A stretch of 14,984 nt of DNA from an uncultured Clostridia bacterium (lineage in GTDB: Bacteria > Bacillota > Clostridia > TANB77 > CAG-508): the NCBI GenBank assembly GCA_934169775.1, contig CAKPOI010000036.1:1-14984 (forward strand), read 5' to 3'. The translations under genes were made by a program, and so were the position numbers. The notes beneath the pieces were generated by a model. That model was not told the origin of the DNA. It did not search any database and was given only the letters and a program-made list of their open reading frames with translations. This document shows positions 7,172 through 12,706 of this stretch, piece by piece; positions within the stretch are counted from its first letter, which is position 1, and every line of letters starts with the position of its first letter.

Positions 7172-8347
7172 TTATTTGATTTTTTCTAGTTCTTTTGCTA
7201 TAAAATCTAAAGAGACATCTGTATAAATATTATTAGTTATTTTACTTCCTTTAACATGTCCAACTATTTTCTGAATTACTGGTAGACTTACTCCATTTTC
7301 TTGACATCTTGTTATAAAAGTATGCCTTAATCTGTGAGTAGATAAGGTTTCATTTGGATTATCTAATATTTTATATTTGTCATTTAATCTTGTTAGGTAT
7401 GAATTGACTTCACCATCTGTTATAAAAAAGTTTTTATTATAATCCCAAAATAATAAATTATTTATATTTGTAATTTTATTAGAATATATTTTTTGTATAA
7501 TTTCTTTTACATTAGATTTCATAGTGAATGTTCTCTTTCCATTATCTATACCTGTTTTTTTATCAAATGTTTTTGTATGTTCTCCTAATATAGCTTTGCC
7601 ATGTATATTTCTAGTAATAGTTCTATATACAGTAATAGTATTGTTTTTAAAGTTAATACAGTCTTTGGATAGAGCTAATACTTCTCCGATTCTCATTCCA
7701 GTATAAAGTTGTAATAAGAGAATATTGTTATATTTGTGTTTATTTGAAATCAATATCTTAATTAATTTAGTTTCTTCTTTTTTAGAAAGAGCTGCAACAA
7801 CTTTGGCTGCTTTTTTTGAGATAGGCTTTGTTAATGTTTCGTCTTCCATTATATTATAAGATATTTTTCTACGAGAATAAGCTATCTTAAATCCTTTTTT
7901 TAGTGAAATCCATATTTTGTCAATTGTGCTGTTGGAATATTTTCTCATATTTTCTTTTGAATCTTCAATATTTTCGACAGTTACTTTTTGAATGGGCTTA
8001 TTAATCCAACTATTGCAAGTGTTTTTAATTTGATTTAATGTTTCAGTATCTCTTAAATAAGTTCTATCTGATGTGATTCCATCTTTATTTTTTTGCTCAA
8101 TATATCTTTCTAAAATCATAAGTAGAGTATCTTTGTTAGTTTCAACATAATTGCCATTATCTATACTACTTTTTAGGCTTGTTACTCTTTTTTTAAACTC
8201 TCTACTTTGTTCATTTTTTCTTTGTTTTAACGTTTTTCTTTTTCCATTATAAACGTATTGATAGATCCAACATTTTAAAGTTTCACTATAATATAATGAA
8301 CCTTCACCGTTCCCAACTGATTTTGTTTTTTTGTTTTTTCTTTCCAT
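7172..8347 (-). CDS. int: Phage tyrosine integrase
   Basis: This is a site-specific recombinase that joins phage and host attachment sites and, with an excisionase, reverses the reaction. The 391-aa product is full length. It has an N-terminal arm-binding segment of the AP2-like kind (GEGSLYYSETLKCWIYQY, residues 14-31), a SAM-like core-binding domain at about 64-165, and the catalytic domain. All catalytic residues are visible: R219 in TGMRIGE, H338 and R341 in THRLRH, H364 in VGH, and the nucleophile Y375 in NNIY. The Lys of the beta-hairpin lies in the region around 258-276. Start ATG 8347 follows GGAGG nine bases upstream. The gene reads toward the host junction and is expressed from a weak promoter that overlaps the small-RNA promoter. 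Confidence 0.95.
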   Translation of the reverse strand: MERKNKKTKSVGNGEGSLYYSETLKCWIYQYVYNGKRKTLKQRKNEQSREFKKRVTSLKSSIDNGNYVETNKDTLLMILERYIEQKNKDGITSDRTYLRDTETLNQIKNTCNSWINKPIQKVTVENIEDSKENMRKYSNSTIDKIWISLKKGFKIAYSRRKISYNIMEDETLTKPISKKAAKVVAALSKKEETKLIKILISNKHKYNNILLLQLYTGMRIGEVLALSKDCINFKNNTITVYRTITRNIHGKAILGEHTKTFDKKTGIDNGKRTFTMKSNVKEIIQKIYSNKITNINNLLFWDYNKNFFITDGEVNSYLTRLNDKYKILDNPNETLSTHRLRHTFITRCQENGVSLPVIQKIVGHVKGSKITNNIYTDVSLDFIAKELEKIK

Positions 8348-8389
8348 AATAAAATACCTCCATTTTAATATAAATTTTTAAATTTACTA

Positions 8390-8419
8390 TTGAAAATGAA
8401 GGCTTTTATAGTGTATAAT
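8390..8419 (+). promoter_or_regulatory. Strong sigma-A promoter for a candidate small RNA
   Basis: TTGAAA (8390-8395), an 18-bp spacer and a perfect TATAAT (8414-8419) point rightward, predicting a start near 8426. No coding frame follows on the + strand before a clear terminator at 8454-8499. The promoter therefore appears to make only a short RNA. Confidence 0.6.
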
Positions 8420-8439
8420 ATAAAAGTAATCACTTTCAA
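8410..8439 (-). promoter_or_regulatory. Integrase promoter, overlapping the divergent small-RNA promoter
   Basis: On the minus strand TTGAAA (8434-8439) and TACACT (8410-8415) are 18 bp apart, giving a start near 8403 and a ~55-nt leader for int. The -10 box shares two bases with the + strand -10 (8414-8419), so polymerase can hardly occupy both. The element CTATTGAAA..TGA is mirrored on the two strands (8387-8399 and 8430-8442). Confidence 0.5.
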
Positions 8440-8502
8440 TAGTGTTTATATGTGAGAAATATGTACCTTGTCGCAAACTTGTAGCATATTTCTCTTTTTA
8501 TT
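8426..8502 (+). ncRNA. Candidate phage antisense small RNA, about 75 nt
   Basis: It runs from the predicted start downstream of the promoter at 8390-8419 to the T-run of the terminator at 8454-8499. It encodes no plausible protein. The 21-nt terminator loop (8464-8484) contains ACCTTGTCGCAA. Positions 8462-8476 as a whole are the exact reverse complement of 9584-9598, the leader just before the ribosome site of the excisionase-like gene. The RNA could pair there by a loop-first contact and reduce translation or processing of that mRNA. It is also antisense to the 3' end of the leftward repressor transcript. The promoter, hairpin and complementarity are seen directly, while expression and function are inferred. 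The nearest conceptual parallels are phage antisense RNAs such as lambda OOP. Confidence 0.5.
8454..8499 (+). terminator. Rho-independent terminator of the small RNA
   Basis: GAGAAATATG (8454-8463) pairs perfectly with CATATTTCTC (8485-8494) and is followed by TTTTT (8495-8499). The loop is unusually large (21 nt). The T-run is only on the + strand side, so it terminates rightward transcription, away from int. This argues for a rightward transcript in this otherwise leftward region. Confidence 0.75.
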
Positions 8503-8506
8503 TGGG

Positions 8507-9167
8507 CTAGAATATTCTTTTTAATTGTTTTACAATTCCAACAATTGTTACCGGAATAGATTTCATTTCTTCTTTTGTAAATATAAGTGGTTCATAAGCA
8601 GTGTTTAATGGTTGCAATAAAATACTGCTATCGCTTTTTTTACCTTTTTTTATTGTTGCTTCATTACCATTTATGATTGCTACAACAATATCTCCAGTTT
8701 CAAAATCACTTTGCTTTTTAATAATAACAACATCGTTTTCAATAAGAACAGGGAACATGCTGTCACCATGCACTTTTAAAGCAAAGTATTCATCACCATT
8801 TCCAACTAATGAACTTTCAACATCAATAGTTCCAATCCAGTTTTCTTGTGCTAGATAATTGTATCCGGCTTTGACTGTACCGCAGTATAGGGATAGGAAT
8901 TACAGAATTTCCCGATTTATCAGTTTTATATATATTTATTTCTTTTTCCATTGAAACATCTAGGCCCATAAGCCAAGCTTCGTTTACCTGTAATGCTTGA
9001 GCAAGCAAATATACTCCATCTTGTTTGGCTTTATATCGGCCAGACATATATGAACTTATTTTTGATTTATCAATTCCTGTTTTTTCTGATAATTCAACTG
9101 GTTTTAAATTTCTTATTCTCATAGCTGTATTGAGTCTATTTGAAAAAGTATCTACTAATTCGTTCAT
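8507..9167 (-). pseudogene. LexA/CI-type phage repressor, frameshifted at the hinge
   Basis: The original product would be ~219 aa: an N-terminal XRE helix-turn-helix (LSEKTGIDKSKISSYMSGRYK) and a C-terminal S24 self-cleaving peptidase domain. The start is ATG 9167 after GGAGG. At about 8882 one extra base (CTG-C-GGT on the minus strand) breaks the frame, so residues after IPIL are replaced by a short alien tail ending at 8823. The other frame then resumes as GTVKAGYNYLAQENW and runs to 8507. The A-G cleavage pair (VKAG), catalytic Ser (HGDSMFP) and Lys (EATIKKG) are kept. The Ser-Lys distance of 37 residues equals that of E. coli LexA, so the gene was functional until recently or is misread by sequencing. 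In DNA-damage-inducible lysogens such a protein maintains dormancy by binding the operators at 9205-9331. Confidence 0.88.
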
Positions 9168-9190
9168 AGTAATTCCTCCAATCAATTATT

Positions 9191-9219
9191 ATTATAAGTG
9201 AAAAGTTTAGAAAAGTCAA
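9191..9219 (-). promoter_or_regulatory. Repressor promoter (leftward)
   Basis: On the minus strand TTGACT (9214-9219) and a perfect TATAAT (9191-9196) are exactly 17 bp apart. The operator-like GTTTAGAAAA at 9205-9214 lies in the spacer, which suggests autoregulation of the repressor. Confidence 0.75.
9205..9214. promoter_or_regulatory. Repressor operator half-site O1
   Basis: GTTTAGAAAA matches the left half of the full dyad at 9316-9331. It lies between the -10 and -35 boxes of the leftward repressor promoter. Confidence 0.5.
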
Positions 9220-9246
9220 TGTTTTTAATTGTTTTTTAAACAAAAA

Positions 9247-9256
9247 GTTTAGAAAA
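9247..9256. promoter_or_regulatory. Repressor operator half-site O2
   Basis: This is a second copy of GTTTAGAAAA. It lies 42 bp (four helical turns) from O1, between the two divergent promoters. It could serve cooperative binding or looping. Confidence 0.45.
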
Positions 9257-9279
9257 ATAAATTTTTTTTAAAAAAAGTA

Positions 9280-9308
9280 TTGACAATAGGAAAAGGATTT
9301 GATAATAT
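9280..9308 (+). promoter_or_regulatory. Early rightward promoter
   Basis: TTGACA (9280-9285) is followed after 17 bp by TAATAT (9303-9308). A perfect TATAAT at 9306-9311 would need a 20-bp spacer. The start would be near 9315, at the edge of the dyad at 9316-9331, so repressor bound there would block the early operon. Confidence 0.7.
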
Positions 9309-9315
9309 AATGACA

Positions 9316-9331
9316 GTTTAGAAAACTAAAC
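9316..9331. promoter_or_regulatory. Full palindromic operator O3
   Basis: GTTTAG-AAAA-CTAAAC is a perfect 6-bp dyad with a 4-bp centre at the predicted start of the early transcript. It is the best-formed of four related sites and is the expected target of the repressor and the Cro-like protein. Confidence 0.7.
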
Positions 9332-9349
9332 AAATGAAAGGAGGAAAAA

Positions 9350-9583
9350 ATGATTTTCGATTCATCAAAGATAAAAGGATTAATACGAGAGAAAGGCCTA
9401 ACACAAGAAATAGTTGCAAAGGCAATAGGAATTGCATGTTCAACATTTAATTTAAAATTAAATGGAAATGTTTTTTTCACTCAGGAAGAAATTTTTAATT
9501 TATCAAATGAGTTAGAAATACCAAAAACAGAAATTTATGAATATTTTTTTACAGTAAAAGTTGAGAAAACTAAACAAAAATAA
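9350..9583 (+). CDS. Cro-like XRE-family regulator
   Basis: This is the first gene of the rightward early operon, divergent from the repressor. The 77-aa product is a single helix-turn-helix domain: LIREKGLTQEIVAKAIGI then CSTFNLKLNGNVFF (residues about 10-43), followed by a short dimerisation-type tail. Start ATG 9350 follows AAAGGAGG. Position and size fit Cro or an antirepressor-type partner that binds the GTTTAG operators and turns down the repressor promoter. Binding preference is inferred from position only. The last codons (VEKTKQK) are written over a fourth near-operator at 9560-9575. Confidence 0.85.
   Translation: MIFDSSKIKGLIREKGLTQEIVAKAIGIACSTFNLKLNGNVFFTQEEIFNLSNELEIPKTEIYEYFFTVKVEKTKQK
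9560..9575. promoter_or_regulatory. Near-copy of the operator inside the end of the Cro-like gene (O4)
   Basis: GTTGAG-AAAA-CTAAAC matches O3 at 15 of 16 positions. It lies in coding sequence 230 bp downstream of O3. It could be an auxiliary site for looping or a roadblock before the excisionase-like gene. Confidence 0.45.
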
Positions 9584-9598
9584 TTGCGACAAGGTACA
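9584..9598 (+). promoter_or_regulatory. Leader site perfectly complementary to the candidate small RNA
   Basis: TTGCGACAAGGTACA begins directly after the TAA of the Cro-like gene and ends a few bases before the GAGAGG ribosome site of the next gene. It is the exact reverse complement of 8462-8476, which lies in the terminator loop of the predicted small RNA. Pairing would place a 15-bp duplex next to the ribosome site. Confidence 0.55.
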
Positions 9599-9618
9599 AA
9601 AAGAGAGGAAGTGATTAA

Positions 9619-9843
9619 ATGGAAAAAATATTAGAAGAAATTAATTCGAAATTAGAAATATTGGTAAATAAAAAAGATGATTTTGAATTATTAACAGCCG
9701 AACAAATAGCAGAAGAAACAGGAATACCAATAAATAATGTAAGAAAGCTTTTTAATAATAAAGATTTAGCAGTTCAAACATATACAAAGCCAAGGTTGGT
9801 AACAAGAAAAGCTTGGAATGAATTTATAAGTGAAAGAAGGTAA
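9619..9843 (+). CDS. Excisionase-like helix-turn-helix protein
   Basis: The 74-aa product begins with a short amphipathic helix (EKILEEINSKLEILVNKK). A compact DNA-binding domain follows (LLTAEQIAEETGIPINNVRKLF, residues about 25-46), with a basic second half ending RKAWNEFISERR. The pattern 'helix-turn-helix, strand, KAWxEF' is that of MerR/Tn916-Xis-like small DNA-binding proteins, which bend attachment-site DNA or act as early regulators. It is second in the early operon, 35 bp after the Cro-like gene. Its leader carries the 15-nt site complementary to the predicted small RNA. An excisionase role is inferred, and a general early transcription regulator is the alternative. Confidence 0.7.
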   Translation: MEKILEEINSKLEILVNKKDDFELLTAEQIAEETGIPINNVRKLFNNKDLAVQTYTKPRLVTRKAWNEFISERR

Positions 9844-9848
9844 AGCAA

Positions 9849-9989
9849 ATGAAAAAAACAAAAAAAAATAAACTATATGAACTAATAGGAAAAGCAACAG
9901 TAAGAATAACAGCATGGGCAATGTCAGTATATTTAGTATATCAAGCAAGCTTGTATATATTAGATAATTGTATAACAGTGTACAGATAA
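9849..9989 (+). CDS. Small single-pass membrane protein, 46 aa
   Basis: The sequence is MKKTKKNKLYELIGKATVRI, then a hydrophobic stretch (TAWAMSVYLVYQASLYIL), then a short tail. The basic N-terminus and one transmembrane helix predict an inner-membrane protein with its N-terminus inside. The start lies 5 bp after the previous stop with GAAGG upstream, as expected for translational coupling. I recognise no family. Small phage membrane proteins of this kind may act in exclusion or host membrane modulation, but nothing here shows that. Confidence 0.6.
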   Translation: MKKTKKNKLYELIGKATVRITAWAMSVYLVYQASLYILDNCITVYR

Positions 9990-10027
9990 AAGATGCCAAA
10001 TAAAAAGTAAACAGAAGGAGGAGAAAT

Positions 10028-10198
10028 ATGGATGAAAAAACAAAAAGAAATGAACTATTAATTACATTGGCTGATGTAAATAATTTAATTGAAAAAATAG
10101 AAAACGAACAAAATTATAATGCCGAGTCAGCAATTAATGTAAGGAATCAATTGCTAACGGCATATTCATTAAAAATACAAATATTAAATAATTTGTAA
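10028..10198 (+). CDS. Hypothetical early phage protein, 56 aa
   Basis: ATG 10028 is preceded by GGAGGAG. The product (MDEKTKRNELLITLADVNNL and on to QILNNL) is acidic-to-neutral, wholly helical in appearance and without Cys or membrane segments. It is probably a small helical-hairpin protein. Its last 15 bases overlap the stop end of the oppositely transcribed gene at 10184-10534. Function is unknown. Confidence 0.65.
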   Translation: MDEKTKRNELLITLADVNNLIEKIENEQNYNAESAINVRNQLLTAYSLKIQILNNL

Positions 10199-10534
10199 TT
10201 CTTTACCAATATACAAGTTATTATCTTTAAAATTAAGTTTATCAAATATTTGTATACGAAAATCATGATTACAATTTTCTTGACATTTTTCTAAAATATT
10301 ATAGATATTATCGTATTCATTAGTTTTTATGTTACTGCTATATATGGCTGTATATAATGGAGTAAATAAAACATATGTAAAAGAAGAGTTATTTTTAGAG
10401 GATAATGCAGTAATTGGACCATTTGGATAACTTTCTTGTTCACTTATAAAAACACGAATATCATTTATATTATTAGAGATACAAGTTGTAATCATAGTAC
10501 AAAAATCATTTATATTATTACAAATAATATTCAA
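10184..10534 (-). CDS. Oppositely transcribed phage gene, possible lysogen-expressed cargo
   Basis: The start is placed at TTG 10534, because GAGGTG lies 7-8 bases upstream and a good leftward promoter (10569-10597) begins transcription near 10562. Starting farther upstream at 10597 would put the start inside the -35 box. The ~116-aa product has segments NIICNNINDFCTMITTC, EQESYPNGPITALSS, FTYVLFTPLYTAIYSS and NCNHDFRIQIFDKLNF. It has several cysteines and looks globular and soluble. I recognise no family. It is the only leftward gene within the rightward early operon, and the + strand is otherwise empty from 10199 to 10627. Phage genes placed like this are often expressed in the lysogen and serve exclusion or host fitness. 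That is inference from position. Confidence 0.6.
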   Translation of the reverse strand: MNIICNNINDFCTMITTCISNNINDIRVFISEQESYPNGPITALSSKNNSSFTYVLFTPLYTAIYSSNIKTNEYDNIYNILEKCQENCNHDFRIQIFDKLNFKDNNLYIGKELQII

Positions 10535-10568
10535 GTCAATCACCTCACTTTCACTTAAAGTTAGGTAG

Positions 10569-10597
10569 ATTATACAACATAACAATACTAAAGACAA
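10569..10597 (-). promoter_or_regulatory. Promoter of the leftward gene
   Basis: On the minus strand TTGTCT (10592-10597) and a perfect TATAAT (10569-10574) are 17 bp apart. No repressor operator motif (GTTTAG) is nearby, so the promoter should be active in the lysogen. Confidence 0.65.
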
Positions 10598-10627
10598 CAG
10601 TAAAGAAAAAGGAAGGAGATGAATTGT

Positions 10628-10693
10628 ATGGAAGATGACAGAATAAGCAACAAAGATTTTATAGAGATTTTAAGGAAGGAAATAAGTAAATGA
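10628..10693 (+). CDS. Very short ORF, 21 aa, coupled to the next gene
   Basis: ATG 10628 follows a strong GGAAGGAG and encodes MEDDRISNKDFIEILRKEIS plus Lys. Its TGA overlaps the ATG of the next gene (ATGA at 10690-10693), an arrangement typical of translational coupling. It may be a leader peptide that delivers ribosomes to the next gene, or a true small protein. Confidence 0.45.
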   Translation: MEDDRISNKDFIEILRKEISK

Positions 10694-10983
10694 TAGAAAA
10701 TGAAAATTATTATAAAAACCAAAACAGAGAACAAAGAGAGATTTTATTGCAGCAGGAAGAACAAATAAAAGCATTAAAGAAAGAAAATTATGAAGTAAAG
10801 CAAAGTATATATAATAAATTGATATCAGTGAGAAATATTGGACAATCAAATAATATGTATAAAAACATAAAAATGCTAGATATAGTAGAAAAATTAATAG
10901 AAGATTTGTATTTTGATATTCAAGAAGAACTAAGTGAAGAAATGAACAAAGAAAAAGAACTAGACGTCAGCAAAACAAACTAG
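10690..10983 (+). CDS. Coiled-coil hypothetical phage protein, 97 aa
   Basis: The product is rich in Glu, Lys and Gln. A long helix at residues about 8-45 (NREQREILLQQEEQIKALKK and onward) has heptad-like hydrophobic spacing, so dimerisation is likely. The second half is also helical and acidic. There is no Cys, signal or membrane segment. The start overlaps the preceding mini-ORF by four bases. I cannot assign a family. It lies just upstream of the nuclease and replication genes. Confidence 0.7.
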   Translation: MIENENYYKNQNREQREILLQQEEQIKALKKENYEVKQSIYNKLISVRNIGQSNNMYKNIKMLDIVEKLIEDLYFDIQEELSEEMNKEKELDVSKTN

Positions 10984-11053
10984 TTCTAAACACATAAATA
11001 TATGTACTGTTGATAGTATAACATAGAAATGACAAAAAAACAAGAGGTATAAA

Positions 11054-11491
11054 ATGTGCATATATTTTTTAAGAAGAACAATTAAGGGAAAAGTATATTT
11101 CTATTGCAAGAAAAAAAAACAACAAATAATATTTAGTGATTGTAGTGCATGTTTGCAAAAAAAATATAAAAAAGTATCTAAAATAAAAAAGAAAACAAAA
11201 AAGCAAAGAAAAATGGAAGAACAACGATATAGCATAATAGCAACTAACTTAGATAAATGTTTTTTATGTGATGAAAAAAGATTAGATATACATGAGGCGA
11301 TAGGAGGATGCAATAGAAGAAAAAGCATGGAGTGGGGACTGACTATACCTCTTTGCCGAAAATGTCATAGAGAATTGGAAGATAATCAAAAGGTAAAGAG
11401 AAAAATTCAACAACTAGCACAAAAAGTTTTTGAAACAAAATATAGTCACAATCTATTCATGCAAGAATTTAAAAGAAATTATTTAGATTAA
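11054..11491 (+). CDS. Phage HNH-type zinc nuclease (putative)
   Basis: The 145-aa product has a basic N-terminal half with a CxxC (residues 30-33) and a Lys-rich linker. A compact nuclease-like module follows: CFLC (69-72), IHEAIGGCNRRKS (H80, N87) and CRKCH (101-105). This spacing, with the segment GLTIPLCRKCHRE and a terminal FMQEFKRNYL, is that of small HNH proteins common in replication/recombination modules of Gram-positive phages. The family uses a beta-beta-alpha-metal fold to cut DNA, often branched or recombination intermediates. The first His of the usual HH pair appears as a single H80, so activity should not be assumed. The gene lies directly before the replisome organizer. Confidence 0.7.
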   Translation: MCIYFLRRTIKGKVYFYCKKKKQQIIFSDCSACLQKKYKKVSKIKKKTKKQRKMEEQRYSIIATNLDKCFLCDEKRLDIHEAIGGCNRRKSMEWGLTIPLCRKCHRELEDNQKVKRKIQQLAQKVFETKYSHNLFMQEFKRNYLD

Positions 11492-11514
11492 ATTTTTTTA
11501 CGAAAGGAAAAGAT

Positions 11515-12348
11515 ATGTCAGATAGCAAAAAATATTATTATTTAAAAGTAAAAGATAACTTTTATGAATCAGAAGAAATGATTATACTACAAAATATGCC
11601 TGATGGATATTTATATTCTGATATTTTAATGAAACTATATTTGAGAAGCTTAAAAAATAATGGGAAACTAATGTTTAAAGATGTAATACCGTATACGCCA
11701 TCGGCACTAGCACAAGTTGTTAGGCATCAAGTCGGAACAGTTGAAAAGGCATTGAAGATATTTCAAGATTTAGGATTAATTGAAGTTTTAGATAATGGAG
11801 CAATATACATGCTAGATATACAGAACTTTATAGGAAAAAGTAGTACGGAAGCGGATAGGAAAAGGCTCTATAGAGCAGAGATTCAAAAAGAGGTTAAAAT
11901 GTTAGGACAAATGTCGGACAAAACTCCACCAGAGATAGAGATAGAGATAGAGAAAGATATAAATAATATATATGGTCAAGATGAACTTGACCGACTAGGA
12001 CCAAAAAAAGAAATATGGGAGCAACAATTTGAAGAATTTTATAAAAAATATCCCAAAAAAGTAAAAAAACAAGATGTAAAAAAGTGGTTTAGAAAAAATC
12101 AACCATCGAATGAATTGTTTAGTTTTATGATAAATAAATTGGAGCAATTTAGGGGCAGTGCTGACTGGCAGAAAGATGGTGGAAGTTATATACCATACCC
12201 ATCGACATGGCTAAAACAAAAAAGATGGGAAGATGAAGAAATACAAAAGACTCAACAAAACAAATTATATAATTTCGGAAATCAACGAGATTATGGAGAT
12301 ATGAGTTTTTTATATGCAAACCAAGGAGGAACTATAAATGAAAAGTAA
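11515..12348 (+). CDS. Phage replisome organizer (replication initiator)
   Basis: The 277-aa product opens with the N-terminal domain typical of phage replisome organizers: YYYLKVKDNFYESEEMIILQ, then DILMKLYLRSLKNNGKL, with a winged-helix segment (ALAQVVRHQVGTVEKALKIF, about residues 62-82). A linker (EIEIEIEK) and a conserved C-terminal domain follow (FEEFYKKYPKKVKKQDVKKW through IPYPSTWLKQKRWEDE). Such proteins bind the phage origin, usually within their own gene, and recruit host helicase loader and helicase. Start ATG 11515 follows AAAGGAAAAG. No phage helicase loader is seen nearby, so host DnaI/DnaC may be used. The end overlaps the next gene by 11 bases. Confidence 0.88.
   Translation: MSDSKKYYYLKVKDNFYESEEMIILQNMPDGYLYSDILMKLYLRSLKNNGKLMFKDVIPYTPSALAQVVRHQVGTVEKALKIFQDLGLIEVLDNGAIYMLDIQNFIGKSSTEADRKRLYRAEIQKEVKMLGQMSDKTPPEIEIEIEKDINNIYGQDELDRLGPKKEIWEQQFEEFYKKYPKKVKKQDVKKWFRKNQPSNELFSFMINKLEQFRGSADWQKDGGSYIPYPSTWLKQKRWEDEEIQKTQQNKLYNFGNQRDYGDMSFLYANQGGTINEK
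11931..11953 (+). repeat. Tandem AGAGAT repeat in the replisome-organizer linker
   Basis: AGAGAT is repeated almost four times, encoding EIEIEIE between the DNA-binding and C-terminal domains. It is followed by an AT-rich stretch (ATATAAATAATATATAT). Phage origins often lie in the initiator gene, so this could be part of the origin. It could equally be only a repeat-expanded protein linker. Confidence 0.45.
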
Positions 12349-12697
12349 CATAGAAGAATATTTGAGTAGTACAAAATTCACTACAAGAAAAGAATTAGTA
12401 GATAAAACAGGTTTATCAGATAGAAATGTTAGAGCAGCTATAAGCAAATTAAAGAATGAACGTGTTGTAATATACAGTAGTAAAAGAAGTGGATACAGAC
12501 TAGCACGAGAAATAAGAAGCATGTCTACAATTGAAAGAAAAGAAGAAATTGAGTTAGTCAAACATAGTCTGAATGAGTGTAAATCTAGAATCAAAAAAAT
12601 GAAAAAACATATGCGAAAATACATAGCATATTTGAAAAAAGCAGAACAAATAGAGCTAGAGGAATCTAACGATAATCATATTCCACATATAGATTAG
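12338..12697 (+). CDS. Winged-helix DNA-binding protein, 119 aa
   Basis: Residues about 1-55 form a clear winged helix-turn-helix: FTTRKELVDKTGLSDRNVRA, AISKLKNER, then the wing VVIYSSKRSGYRLA. A basic, Glu/Lys-rich helical tail (RSMSTIERKEEIELVKHSLN and onward) may be a coiled coil. Start ATG 12338 follows AGGAGG located inside the end of the replisome-organizer gene, an 11-base overlap that implies coupled translation. It resembles small HTH proteins of phage replication modules. Whether it regulates transcription or assists initiation at the origin cannot be told. Confidence 0.75.
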   Translation: MKSNIEEYLSSTKFTTRKELVDKTGLSDRNVRAAISKLKNERVVIYSSKRSGYRLAREIRSMSTIERKEEIELVKHSLNECKSRIKKMKKHMRKYIAYLKKAEQIELEESNDNHIPHID

Positions 12698-12706
12698 GAG
12701 AATACA

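Noticed and set aside
8426..8502. Arbitrium-type signalling (AimR/AimP/AimX) at the integrase-repressor region
   Set aside because: No TPR regulator gene or small secreted-peptide gene is present. The locus has a LexA/CI-type repressor instead.
9561..9590. Possible extra promoter (TTGAGA) before the excisionase-like gene
   Set aside because: No acceptable -10 follows at 16-18 bp (TTGCGA stands there), and the TTGAGA is part of the operator-like dyad.
9766..9999. Leftward Leu-rich open frame of 77 aa
   Set aside because: It is a shadow of the rightward excisionase-like and small membrane-protein genes, both of which have good ribosome sites.
11101..11328. Leftward Phe/Cys-rich frame opposite the HNH gene
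   Set aside because: It is complementary to Lys-rich coding sequence, has no start signals, and the HNH zinc motifs on the other strand are convincing.
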